Source: Chara braunii (lineage: Eukaryota > Streptophyta > Charophyceae > Charales > Characeae). From it: DNA of 33,412 nt. Location: positions 69,450-102,861 of the forward strand of contig BFEA01000384.1 in assembly GCA_003427395.1 (NCBI GenBank), in the 5' to 3' direction. The first letter of the stretch is position 1. Each line of letters opens with the position of its first letter. A program made the position numbers and the translations under genes. Positions 19,775 to 30,163 of the stretch are shown piece after piece. The notes under the pieces were generated by a model that worked only from the letters and a program-made list of their open reading frames with translations, made no database searches and was not told the origin of the DNA.

Positions 19775-20738
19775 ATCCAATGTAAAACTCTTTCTTCCTT
19801 TTTGTCGGTGTAAGTCCACGACACCTTTACTTTTATCTTTCTGACTTCCCCTACATCTTCTTGTAGCACACCCTTCTTCCTATCTCCGTCTCCATCACCT
19901 TTTCCATCTCCTCCATCTCCTCCACCGCTACTTATCAATTTCTCAATCACGGCGGGTGTTAAAGTTCTACTGATCTGCTCATCTAATTTCACAATGTATG
20001 CTTGTACATGTTGGTCAACTTCTGCTGCAGATCTCTGCAGGAAGGTATTCCAAACTCCTTCGAATTGACACTGATGAACTTCAACTTTCTGCAAGGTCTT
20101 GTTCATCGCTGCCAACTCTTGTTTTGTATGGAGAACAATTGTTGTCAAGAGGCAAGTTGTTCTTCGGTTGCTGTTTGCTTTTCTTTCTGCGCCTGTAATT
20201 CTCTTTGCAACCTCTCACCCTCTACCTGCAGTCTTTTTTTCTCTTCTAACTCTTGTCGCTTTGCAGCTAACATTTTGGTGTGCAATTCAGTTCGTTTTTC
20301 CTCCAGCAAGAGCTCCTTTTCCCTTTTATCTTTAATGGATGCCAATTTTGCGATGAACGTGTCCCGTTCTTCCTCCGTGTTTTCAATCCGTTCAGTGGAA
20401 TAGCTATACTGGTCATACCAGTTTAAGGGACTGACACGTATACTCAACCCACCTGTATGACTGCTTTTGCCCCTTTCAGTTCGATGTCTGACGAGTCTAT
20501 CAGCAGCAGGTTCATCTTCTTCTTCTATACTCTTTAGTTCTTCCTGCAATTCTTTTTCTAACTTTTCTTTAAACTCTTTCTTAATTCTTTCTTCTTCTAT
20601 TTGAGTTTTCTTCCTCAACTCCTCTTCTTTCTGTTTCTTCTCCTGCTCCTTTTCTTTCTTTTTCTCGATTAGGCGGTGGTGTACTTCTGCTTGCTCTGCC
20701 GCTGAGAGTCCGGACTTTGCTGTTCCGGATCTCATCAT
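19775..20738 (-). pseudogene. Gag fragment of element B
   Basis: Starts at M-M-R-S-G-T-A-K (20738). A long, highly charged coiled coil of E/K/R/Q heptad-like sequence extends to about 20150, followed by the start of the capsid-like region (E-G-V-W-N-T-F-L-Q). A frameshift lies near 20145-20160, between the T-A-T-E-E-Q-L and H-T-K-Q-E-L segments. The protein is cut inside V-L-H-W-I at 19775 by insertion of A. It is better preserved than A's N-terminal half and serves as the template for reading A's stops. Confidence 0.82.
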
Positions 20739-20998
20739 CGTGCGAGAAGAACACACTCTCCCGAAGCCGAGAGGGAAAAAGAAACGGAATAGCGGCCCCA
20801 AAAGAACAAACACTGTTTCTTTTTCTGCTCCTTTTCTTTCTTTTTCTCGGCTAGGCGGCGGTCTACTTCTGCTTGCTCTGTCACTGAGAGTCCGGGCTTT
20901 GTTGTTTCGGATCTCGTTATCGTGCGGGAATAACACACTCTCCCGAAACCGAGAGGGAAAAAGAAACGGAATGGTGGCCCCAAAAGAACAGACACACA
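20640..20998 (-). repeat. 182-bp tandem duplication over the gag start of element B
   Basis: cacactctcccga at 20752 and again at 20934. The flanking order (cttttctttctttttctcg, aggcggt/aggcggc, gagagtccgg, ttcggatctc, cgagagggaaaaagaaacgg) is repeated at a 182-base offset. The upstream copy has ATG codons changed (T-I-T-R-S in place of T-M-M-R-S), so only the 20738 start looks usable. Confidence 0.85.
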
Positions 20999-21266
20999 GG
21001 TTTGCAATCAATCGAGGTAAGTGGGGCAGGAGGTTCTTCTCTTCTTTGTAGCCGTTGATGAAGACTCCACGTTTGCTCCAATCGCTCCAATCGCTCCAAT
21101 CGCAGGTAAGTCTTCTCCTCCTTAGCCCCTTCTTCTTCGGCCAACTTCCCCCTCTATCCCAATCGAACTCCTCTTCACCTCAACTCTCGACAGCTATATT
21201 CAATCCAGCTTATCCTTTTCGCTGGCATTGATCATGCCAGCGCGTCCAGTGAGAGTAACAAGTTCT

Positions 21267-21278
21267 GCTCTAATACCA
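21267..21278 (-). promoter_or_regulatory. Primer binding site of element B (tRNA-Met-like)
   Basis: Minus-strand TGGTATTAGAGC, one mismatch from the tRNA-Met site TGGTATCAGAGC, four bases after the LTR end CCTTGCA. Confidence 0.8.
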
Positions 21279-21572
21279 AATTTGCAAGGAACCCGATTGT
21301 TCATCACTTGCTGGAGTGCATTAGATCACTCATATAGACAGATTTCACAGATTTCACAGATTGCGATGTCTCACACAAACCCAATAGAAAATTAAATGAG
21401 AACCAGGTTGCTCAACTCAATTATCATAACCAGATTAAGAGAGGAATTTCGTGAGTCCAAAATGTATAGCGCAGAACAGAGTTACAAGTCTTCTTCGATC
21501 AACATGAGTTCCAAGCCTGGCGCTTATCAGCGCCAACTGCCAAACGTGAACAACAACGCTCAACAGGTAAGT

Positions 21573-22082
21573 NNNNNNNNNNNNNNNNNNNNNNNNNNNN
21601 NNNNNNNNNNNNNNNNNNNNNNNNNNNNNNNNNNNNNNNNNNNNNNNNNNNNNNNNNNNNNNNNNNNNNNNNNNNNNNNNNNNNNNNNNNNNNNNNNNNN
21701 NNNNNNNNNNNNNNNNNNNNNNNNNNNNNNNNNNNNNNNNNNNNNNNNNNNNNNNNNNNNNNNNNNNNNNNNNNNNNNNNNNNNNNNNNNNNNNNNNNNN
21801 NNNNNNNNNNNNNNNNNNNNNNNNNNNNNNNNNNNNNNNNNNNNNNNNNNNNNNNNNNNNNNNNNNNNNNNNNNNNNNNNNNNNNNNNNNNNNNNNNNNN
21901 NNNNNNNNNNNNNNNNNNNNNNNNNNNNNNNNNNNNNNNNNNNNNNNNNNNNNNNNNNNNNNNNNNNNNNNNNNNNNNNNNNNNNNNNNNNNNNNNNNNN
22001 NNNNNNNNNNNNNNNNNNNNNNNNNNNNNNNNNNNNNNNNNNNNNNNNNNNNNNNNNNNNNNNNNNNNNNNNNNNNNNNNNN
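21573..22082. other. Assembly gap (510 N)
   Basis: A run of N within LTR B, immediately after a caggtaagt motif. Its size may be an estimate from scaffolding. Nothing can be said of its content except that LTR A suggests an internal stretch of comparable type. Confidence 0.99.
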
Positions 22083-22357
22083 GGTCTACTCCCATTCATC
22101 ATGCATGCACACTCCCTATCACACGAGGATCTACTTTGAATGCTACTCGCTGAACTCTCCTACTAACTATCCCTACTAATGTACTAACTAGCGTTGGCGC
22201 AGCTATGGCTGCGTTCCCTCTAGCCAGCACTCTCTTCACTCTCACATAGGCTGCTCTTCAGCCAAGCGCAGCCCACACACATCTGGTGCACAAGTGCCAC
22301 GACACTTCCACACTCTCATGCGAAGTGAGCATCTATCAAATGGGAGGCTGGCCAGTC

Positions 22358-22365
22358 CTTTATAG
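22358..22365 (-). promoter_or_regulatory. TATA box of LTR B
   Basis: Minus-strand CTATAAAG within CCAGCACTATAAAGGACTGG. Position and context are conserved with LTR A. Confidence 0.65.
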
Positions 22366-22826
22366 TGCTGGACTGGTCTGGTGTGCCGTGCATTCAGCCT
22401 CAAGTGTCTGGGACTCCTGCCTGGCACCCGTTGTTGCAAAGTGTGTGTCCCAGTATATTTTCCCGTGGTCTGCTGCTCCTTCGCGCCATATGGCCTGTCT
22501 TTTGGACTTTTGGTCTGAATCAGGACCGACTCGTGGGATTATGATTGGACTCGGACTGCGGCCTTTGACTCGTTGCCGAACAGACGTGAATTTCCATCGA
22601 GGAGACATGACCCTTTCTCAGTCTTAAAAATTGTGTCCAATACCTATTCGTTCAGGACCTGTTTGTGACTGTTCAAAATGACCTTTCATTTCATTATGGA
22701 TGTGACATTTGCCTTAGGATGTCTTTTGGGTTGCTGCTCGTGAATTTAAGGACTGGCCGACAGGGCCCCTCGTTGTTGGGGTACTCATCTGGGGTCTAAT
22801 TCGTAAACGCCCTTTTAGTGCCGGCA

Positions 22827-24224
22827 GATCACTTCTTCCGGTCGACTTCGTGTTTTGCTTTCAAATTCCTCATCATCCAGTCTGTAATGGCAACCAGTTT
22901 CTGTTCCGCGGTTAGGTGCAGTGGCGGTGCCCCTTCCTCCTCACTTTCTGGGTCTCTTTGTGGGACCAAACCCTCTGGTGACGTGCTAACATTAATCGGA
23001 AGAGGGTCGAGCCGCCTGAAAGGGGTCAGTGTCTATCGTCTGGCCCACCGGGAAAATTCTCTCTGCTGACCCCCTAAATCGCTCCGATTTCTCCACCCCA
23101 GCGGCCCCGACTCCACCTCCATACCCCCCACCTCCATCTGTCCCTCCGGTTGCCCCTTTGCTTCCTCTTGGCCCAACTGTTTGGGAGGGCTGTATGTGGC
23201 ATCCTCTTTCATTGAAGACTCTCCTTCCTTTATGTTTTTTCCCCCTGCAACCTCAATCCCGCTTTGTTGTATCTACTCTGAGGGGGTGGGTTGCTTCCTT
23301 TGGATCCCGGTGCCATCTGCATCTGCCTCCTCCTGAATGTACTGCCCAACAGCCGGGCCCGGGACACCGCGGGAGCAGTTAGTATCGTCCCGCAATGGCC
23401 CGGGTTCCGCCTGTTGTTTTTGAACCCAGACTTCTTTCCCTCCTATCTTCCCCACCGCCTTCCAGCCTAAGTTTTCCGTGCTCCCTTGCGGGAGGCTCAC
23501 CTGTGTCTCTTGTACCTTCTCCTCCATCGGTGCCGGGGAAGTCCATGTGTTCGGGGGGCGTGTCGCCCAGCCCGGTTCCCCAACTCTTTCCCATTTCCGC
23601 CCAATTGAGGTGCCTGCCTTCATACGGTCCTCAATATAGACCCATCCTTCATGTCCCGGGTCCACTGCTCTCCAATGGGTCACCTTGACCGGATCCCTAA
23701 ATAATCTCCCTGTGGCCCGAGTCCTTTTTTGCGAGTCGACAGACGTACTCCGTACTCAGGTTGCTGTGTGCTCTGCACTTTTGTTCATGGCCTCAGTTTG
23801 TGCGTTGTGTGAATCATGTACTCCTTCCCCCCTACCTAATACTGAATCACGTCATCGAGGGAGAATGGCTAGCCCTGGGGAAAATCCAGAGCCAACATGG
23901 GGTCTATAAACGAGACAATGTCGTACATCAATATGAAATCGTATACAAATGAAGCTTGGATTTTGACAAGGATATGGCGGAACTCCACCTAGTAGAAATC
24001 TTGCATCAGCTGTGCCCTCCTCTCTTCCGAGCCCATTCTACATTGTGGCACCCACAGGTAAATCTGAACTTCCGACCGCTCACAACGCACGCGCTTCCAC
24101 CCATCAATTGCGATTTTATCAGATTCGTGCAAGCACAAGACCGTGAACAGGGGGTTTGAGACTGGTTGGATCAGAAACTGGTCGCGGTCCAAGTGAGTAC
24201 TTTTTTTTAGTATTTCCAGCCGAT
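22827..24224 (-). pseudogene. Unidentified decayed coding sequence X, downstream half
   Basis: Minus-strand reading begins at 24224 in the frame continued from 31195 and stays open for about 78 codons to a TAG at 23989-23991. Coding character continues beyond it with further stops, and then in another frame at 23683-23273 (136 codons, polar, Gly/Pro/Gln-rich). Element C splits it from its upstream half, and B's LTR abuts it at 22827. I do not recognise the family. The polar tail after a compact domain and the repeated use as an insertion target would suit an old LINE ORF1/Gag-like gene, but a dead host gene is equally possible. Confidence 0.45.
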
Positions 24225-25264
24225 TGCAAGGAACATGAATGTAGACGAAGCACAAAAATCCAAATTGCAAAATCACACTGAAGTCCAAGTAGTCAAAGCA
24301 AGCGCAGATAGCACAATGGAACTGAGTAACCATCCATTTGAGAACGATACAGAAGAATCGTGAGTCAATGTCCAAGCCCAATCGGGCAACACCAACAGCA
24401 GAACCCCTTGTAGCTCTCTCTCTTGAATGGCGCCAGGCGCCCTATCTACTCTACAGCCTATCACTACAACTACAGCATGGAAGCAACCGTACAACGTGAG
24501 GACCAGCGAGTGATGACGTCAACACCAATGACGACCTCCTCTCCACCAGGTACGTCTCTCTTCACCCTCACTCTCCCTTGTTATCCCACACAGCGCCCTC
24601 CACCTTTCGAAGAACCACCTTCGCCCTCACCTCCCTCTGCGCCCACAGGCAGCCCGGTTATGGTCGCCAGCGCCCTGCGCCCAGGCTGCGCCCTACCTAT
24701 TAGCGCCAGCCTGCCTCACCTCAGCCTAGCGCAGCGCAGCACCTCGCAGTGCTTCAGCGTGCCGACATTGCTCGCAATGGCCAAGATCCCTGCCCACTCG
24801 CCCTCTCTACCTATTTGCCAGTGTTGCGTGTGGGCGGCCTCCCTTGAGCCTGTGCCTGGGCCCGAGTACCTGTACCCCGGCCCAATGTGGTTGGGGCCCA
24901 CAAAATACAGTTGTGCCTCTTTCATCAAGGCCTGTGTCCAGATTCAGTGCGAGGACCGGTTTCCAATTGGCATTTTTGGCCTCTATATCCAGCGTGCAAT
25001 GTCGGCCTCACGTTTATTTGCCCAGGGCCTAACCAATTCTGGGCCCCTGGCCTTTCTGCATTTGCAAAGACTTGGTACTCGGTGCACTCCAACCAACTAG
25101 CGTCCGACAATTGTATGGACCCCACTTCGTGAAATGTTTGAACATAGGGGCTCTCGTTGATTTGCTGGCCCGCCTTCACTTAGGGCGGGCACGAGGCTTG
25201 CTGGGGGCCTTAGCCCAGAACATGTACATCACGGCAAGGCCCCTTTGAGGGCTCAATCCTCACA
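24225..25264 (-). repeat. 3' LTR of element C
   Basis: 1040 bp, minus-strand TGTGAGGATTGAG...GTTCCTTGCA, with imperfect inverted ends (TGTGAGGA / TGCAAGGA). Near-identical to 30164-31194 apart from scattered substitutions and small indels. It contains a ggcgccaggcgcc inverted repeat at 24428 and a plus-strand caggtacgt donor-like site near 24548. Confidence 0.93.
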
Positions 25265-25278
25265 TTCCATCCCCCTTA
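25265..25278 (-). promoter_or_regulatory. Polypurine tract of element C
   Basis: Minus-strand TAAGGGGGATGGAA directly precedes the 3' LTR start TGTGAGG. This is the normal position and composition for the plus-strand DNA primer. Confidence 0.8.
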
Positions 25279-25301
25279 GCTTCGAAAGTCCGTTGAGATG
25301 C

Positions 25302-25718
25302 TTACTTCGCAGTTGCCTTCCCTTTTAACATCCTCTCATATTCTGCCACCACTTGAGGAGCTGTGTCAATCAGTTCCTTTCTGGTGAACCACCGATCTTC
25401 ATTTGGATCCGTATGATGCCTGAATCTGACGCGATATTCTCTCTTGGGTTTGGGAGGTCTTCGTCTACCCAGTGGCTTCGAAACAGGCATGTCTCTGTGA
25501 TCCACAATGTCGTCGATGTCCACTTGGCCATCCATGGTTGGGGGCAGCATCGATCTCCTTGAAGGGAATTGATCTGTCTCAGCGAAAGGTGCAAGCTTTG
25601 AGGCATGAAAGACAGGGTGAGTGCGCAGGTTCCCAGGGATACGGATAACATAGGTAGGACCATCCATCTCATCCCCAACTATGTCTAGGACTCCCCAGGG
25701 ACCAAAATACTGAGGCAA
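25302..25718 (-). pseudogene. Integrase C-terminus with chromodomain, element C
   Basis: 138 codons to the stop at 25302. The first ~45 residues carry the integrase C-terminal region (Y-F-G-P-W, H-P-V-F-H-A-S-K-L). Residues ~63-132 form a chromodomain-like module (D-D-I-V-D-H-R, a basic linker, Y-R-V-R-F, R-W-F-T-R-K-E-L, then a terminal helix V-A-E-Y-E-R). In chromoviruses this module directs integration to marked chromatin. It is detached from the integrase by a frame change near 25826 and a stop near 25745, so it is a fragment and not a separate gene. Confidence 0.85.
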
Positions 25719-25825
25719 TAGTTTTCGAGGGATATCGAATTCCTATCCTAGCTCACTAGCCTTGACCCTGACACGTTCCCCTATCTGAAATGAGGACTGT
25801 CGACGATGTTTGTTCTCAGAAGCAA

Positions 25826-27190
25826 TCATTGTTTGCTGACTTTCCTGATGTGCTCGACAGCTTGCTGCAGCAACTTCTCATAGTGCACGCCATACTCAAG
25901 TGTGCCTGGAGTTGCAGAGGGTCGGTTTTCAGGTAGGAGGAAGTCTAGAGCTGATCTAGGCTTCCATCCCAAGTGCAGCTGGTTAGGACTAACGTCGGTA
26001 CTCCTGTGTACAGCGTTGTTGTACAGGCTGGCGATGAGAGGCAACTTCTCATCCCAATCATCCCGACTGGGCTTGATGTAATGCCTCAGCAGGTGTTGTA
26101 CAACTCTGTTCATTTGCTCGGCCTGTCCGTTGGCTTCGGGATGATTCCCTGAAGTCATCTGAAGTTGACTGCCCATCTGTTCAGCAGTCTTCTTCCACAG
26201 CTCACTTGTGAAGCGGACATCTCTGTCACTAACGATTGACTTTGGTAGTCCAAAATCACGCACCCAGTTGTCCATAAACAACTTGATGACGTGTTCAGTC
26301 CTTGCGGTCTCTGGCATGGCAATTAGTCTAGCGTACTTGGTGAATCGATCTATGATGACAAAGATATGCCTCTTGCCACTCCTACTGGTCACCAAAGTGT
26401 CCATGAAGTCCATGGAAACACTTTGTCCCGGACCAGCGGGGATAGGTAAGGGCTTAAGCAACCCAAGCGGTGCTTGAGTTCGCGGCTTGTCCCGCTGACA
26501 GACCTGACAGGTCTCCACATACTTCTTTGCATCTTTTAGCATTCCGGGCCACCAAAATCGTTGTACTAGATTGGCACTCGTCTTTTTGTAGCCAAAGTGT
26601 CCGGTTGCGTCATGACATTCTCCTAAGAATAAACTACGCAAATGTTCACTAGATGGAATCACTAATCTCTTAAACCCGGCCTTATCAAGAAAGAGTAGCC
26701 CGTCCACCATCACAAACTCGTCTTCTATGGCCTTATCTTTCGCCTGAAGTTTGCGTATGATGTCCATCGTGACAGGGTCTTCCTGATAGGCTCCCACCAG
26801 TGATTGAGTTAGTTCCACAGATACACCAAACTCAAAAACTAGCGCCCCTAGGTAGTCTGCTCTACGTGACAGCGCATCTGCAACCTTGTTGTACTCTCCC
26901 TTCAGATACTCTAGCTTGAAGTCATATTGATCTATGACCTCAATCCAACGCTTGAGTGCATCAGAAAGAGCCGGTGGAGTCTTGATCCATTTAAGGGTCT
27001 GATGGTCAGTTCTCAAATAGAAAAACCGTCCCAACAGGAAGTGCCTCCAATGGACAAGTGCTTTGTAGAGAGCATAGAGTTCCCTTTCATAGGTGGACTT
27101 TGCCAGTTTCTTTGATGGCATCTTTTTGCTCATATACTCAATCGGTCTGAACTTCTTTCCATCCTGCTGAGCCAGCACTACGCCAATATT
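25826..27190 (-). pseudogene. RNase H and integrase segment of element C pol
   Basis: A 450-codon open stretch. RNase H: residues 1-105, with Y-E-R-E-L-Y-A-L, L-R-T-D-H-Q-T-L and N-x-V-A-D-A-L-S-R motifs. Integrase: an HHCC zinc finger (H189, H194, C224, C227) and a DDE core (D257, D318, E354; D318 to E354 has the expected 35-residue spacing), all present. It is out of frame with the RT segment because about five bases are missing near 27183-27190 in the T-D-A-S-Q-Y-G-I-G region. The apparent start codon is therefore not real; this is the continuation of pol. Confidence 0.9.
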
Positions 27191-28980
27191 GGCTTGCGTC
27201 AGTGGTCACTATGAACGGCTTCTGAGGATCGGGCACCATGAGAACCTCATGATTCATGAGTGCATGCTTCAATCGTTTGAAAGCAGCCTCGCACTCATCA
27301 CTCCAGTCCCACGGTGTGTCAAGTCGAGTTAGATCAGTCAAAGGAGAGGCGACTGTGAAATAGTTCTTTACGAAGTTCCTATAGTAACCACACATACCTA
27401 AGAAAGATCTGACCAAAGTGATAGTCTGAGGTGGTGGCCAGTCCCTGATACTAGCCACTTTCGCATCTTCCGACCTAATTTCTTCCGCGGACACTTCACT
27501 CAAGTACAAGATCCTAGTGCGTCCAAACTCACATTTCTCTAGGTTGACCTCATACTTGTGCTGTCGCAAGAGTGAAAGTACAGTCTCAACGTGTTGTGCA
27601 TGCTCCTCAACAGACTTACTAAAGATAAGAACATCGTTAAGGTACACGGCGACAAACTTATCTAAGTAGTCATGGAAGATCCTATTCATAGCATGCTGGA
27701 ATGTACCCGACGCATTGCAAAGGCCAGAGGGCATCACTACAAACTCATAAAGACCATATCGGGTTTGAAAAGCAGTCTTGTGCTGATCCTCAGGTCTTAT
27801 AGCAATCTGATGATAGTCGGACTTTAAGTCTATCTTGCTATAGTTCTTACATCCCTGCACCCTATCCAATAGGTCGTTTATGCGAGGTAGAAGCTATGCG
27901 TTTTTCCCTGTGATGGCATTGAGGCCTCTGTAATCAATGCACATCCTCAATGTTCCCCCCTTCTTCGGTACAAATAACACTGGAGATACGAAGGGGGAAG
28001 TGCTTGGTCGTATCCAACCCTTCTCTGTAAGCTCTTTCAGTTGTCGCTGAAGCTCGTCCAACTCGGCCGGAGCCATCCTATAGATCCTTCCCTTTGGGGT
28101 TTTACTCCCTGGAATGATTTCTATGGCGTGGACAATCTCCCTTTCTACGACTCCCGTAGGCTCCTCAAACAGATCAGGGAACTTAGCAACGACATGTTCT
28201 ATCTCTGGGGGTGTTTTAACGGCCTCCCCTTTCTCAGAGACATACACTAGGTATATACCCTCCTCTTGGTTCTGTTTATAATAATTATAGAACGCTGATG
28301 CGCACAAGCAGCCATAGGTTTCTATTAAGCTACTGGCCTTGTACTTAGCCAGTCTCACAGTCCTTCCATCCTGCAACTTATGCTGTAGCACCTTTTTGTC
28401 CCAGTCAAACTGGGGCTTGGCAACCTCAAGGTAGTACATTCCTAACAGCATATCAAATGGTAAGTCGTCGCTGACCAGGAACGAAATCTTGTGATTAAGT
28501 ACCACTCCTCCATAGGAGAAGGTACAAACTACATCCTTGATATAGTCTGTGACAACCATGCGCTCCTTATTGGCCAAAGTAGATGCTACGGGTCTACTAA
28601 GGCGCTGTACCCGGTCCTTTAGGTGCAGCCTTTCCAAACAGTCGCGACTTATGTCATTTCGCATGGAGCTGATGTCTACGAAGGCACCACGTTCGCGGCC
28701 TCCTACAGCAACTTCCACAACGAAATGTTCCCCTCTAGGACCTCTACTTAGTGCCACCCAAGATTCGCAAGGGTCCTTGCTTGACCACTCACTATCTAAA
28801 TCTTCTAAGGCTTCAGACACATCCAACGTACCGAGCATAGTTTGGTCTAGACGAGTCTGTTGGGTGACTAAAGAGTCGTTAGCTATGGCCTTCTCATGAA
28901 GTGGGGAGGGTATCTGACCCACTTCACCATGAGTAGAAGCAGCTAAGACTTCCACCGGCCTCACATGTTTCCTGAGCTGG
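27138..28980 (-). pseudogene. Protease and reverse transcriptase segment of element C pol
   Basis: From 28964 the frame runs through a protease-like region (G-A-F-V-D-I-S-S at ~28685-28660, then L-P-F-D-M-L-L-G-M) into RT (F-V-P-K-K-G-G, R-M-C-I-D-Y-R-G-L-N). A TAG at 27894-27896 replaces the usual Glu before L-P-R-I-N-D-L-L-D. RT then continues (K-I-D-L-K-S-D-Y-H-Q-I, K-T-A-F-Q-T-R-Y-G) to the palm. The catalytic YxDD box reads Y-L-N-D (27633-27644). The protease D-[ST]-G reads D-I-S. Stop, frameshift and both catalytic changes make it non-functional. Confidence 0.9.
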
Positions 28981-29730
28981 AAGCCTGGGAAGAAGGTACC
29001 CCTCCCTTAGGGGGTATCTTCTGCGTTACCTTTTCGTTCTTGCACTTGTACTGGGTGTGTCCGTATTCACCACAGTTGATGCAAGCACCACGCACTCGGC
29101 GGTCCCGCCACACTTCCTGATCAAGACCTGCCTTGACCCAATCAGCAACTTTGGCTTGATTGGAGGCGGCCTGCCCTTGACTCTTTTGATGGCGCTTTCC
29201 TCGGCCACCTGCCTTAGTCTTCACTACTGCGGCGAGGGTGCTACCCTCAGCGGTTTCCTCGCCGTCGTACTCTGGACTGTCCATCAGGTCCGAAAGTTCA
29301 TCGATCTCGGTTTGGGTCCCATCAGACTCAACCATCATCAATCGACTCCCCTTCTTCTTCGACTCCTGTGGACTCTTCTTCTTCCTCCCGTCTACTGGAG
29401 TAGGTTGAGCACTTCCTAGAGCTTCCGCTCTTCAAACGACAAAAACCGGCGGCCTGCCTCTAAATCTAAGGCCTTTCTAGAGAAGGTCTCAAACGAATGA
29501 TACTCGAGGCTAGCGTCGCTGGCCAGCAAATTTATGAGATTCTCGGGCAGACATCTCAGAAACATGGTCAATAAAACCTGGTCATCGTAGCGTATACCGG
29601 GAACGACGATGAGGCTCTCTACAGTAAACGTTAGCTTTCTGACTGACTTGTACTTCCTTTGGTCTAGTCTTAGCATCGCGTCAGTGGCAATTTGTGCCTG
29701 CTGCAGATTGTGCCAACGAGCTTCTACCAT
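28961..29730 (-). pseudogene. Gag remnant of element C
   Basis: Two open segments in different frames (29730-29416 and 29341-28961), joined across a one-base frameshift near 29405-29416. The first has a capsid-like helical region (A-R-W-H-N-L-Q-Q, L-F-L-R-C-L-P-E-N). The second has an acidic linker, a basic K/R-rich patch and a CCHC zinc knuckle C-I-N-C-x4-H-x4-C (about 29041-29082). The N-terminus is not clear: the frame is interrupted by a stop near 29758. Its stop overlaps the next pol segment (ATGTGAGG), which may reflect decay rather than a programmed shift. Confidence 0.8.
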
Positions 29731-30148
29731 ATCTAAGAACTCTTCTAATGTTGGGTCTTACCCCAACATACCCATGAGCATCATTGAGCAGCAGTGTCAT
29801 AGGTGTGCAATGTCGGCCCACCTCTGTGCCCTAGGTGCATGCTTATGACCAGGCTTGCCCATTCTTTATCCTCGCGTGCAACGAGCCGTACGTCCGACAG
29901 ATCTGGCTGATCAAGAGGCCTATTTAAGGACTGCCCCCAAGGTCGCTCAGGAAATATTTAACGTCGCAACATACATTCCGTCGTCACCTCGGCATCCCAA
30001 GCCGTACAGCCTTCCGGCGCACACCTCTCTACCCAGGTCGTGCGCCTAATATTGGCTTGACGTCACAATAACCAACTGCGAAGAAGCATCGTCAATGCAC
30101 CAACTCTGTATAACGCCAGCACACCAAGGTAAGTGGCGAATCGAACCA
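29731..30148 (-). other. Leader and possible gag N-terminus of element C
   Basis: Between the primer site and the recognisable Gag. Minus-strand codons just upstream of 29730 (E-E-F-L-D-M) look coding, but a stop lies close by. I see no other conserved motif. The start of Gag is undetermined. Confidence 0.5.
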
Positions 30149-30160
30149 GCTCCGATACCA
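30149..30160 (-). promoter_or_regulatory. Primer binding site of element C (tRNA-Met-like)
   Basis: Minus-strand TGGTATCGGAGC, one mismatch from the tRNA-Met site TGGTATCAGAGC, three bases after the 5' LTR end TTGCA. Confidence 0.85.
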
Positions 30161-30163
30161 AAA

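Larger units (their letters stand above)
19775..22826 (-). mobile_element. Ty3/gypsy element B (5' LTR and part of gag), truncated by A
   Basis: Minus-strand LTR (22826-21283), primer site (21267-21278), leader with a duplicated segment, then Gag to 19775, where A's LTR begins. It is the same family as A by Gag, LTR ends, leader blocks and TATA context. Its left part (rest of gag, pol, 3' LTR) is not in the window. The LTR start TGCCGGC abuts a decayed coding sequence X at 22827, so B inserted into X. The expected target duplication gatca is visible on one side only. Confidence 0.82.
21283..22826 (-). repeat. 5' LTR of element B, with gap
   Basis: Minus-strand start TGCCGGCACTAAAAGGGC and end GGTTCCTTGCA. 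It includes 510 Ns (21573-22082), so its true length is unknown (1034 determined bases). It aligns with LTR A at both ends and in the gcacactccctat, gctactcgctga and ttggcgcagctatggctgc blocks. TATA box at 22358-22365, U3 about 461 bases. Confidence 0.82.

Noticed and set aside
21396-22139. ORFs running through the N gap
   Set aside because: Most of the codons are undetermined. They span an LTR.
24423-25100. 225-codon plus-strand ORF (and its 263-codon counterpart at 30299)
   Set aside because: It lies within the LTR of element C and opposite to the element; Pro/Ser-rich. Present in both LTRs because they are copies, and the reading differs between them.
30149-30160. tRNA gene suggested by tRNA-Met-like sequence
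   Set aside because: Only the 12-base primer-binding complement is present, next to an LTR end; no cloverleaf.
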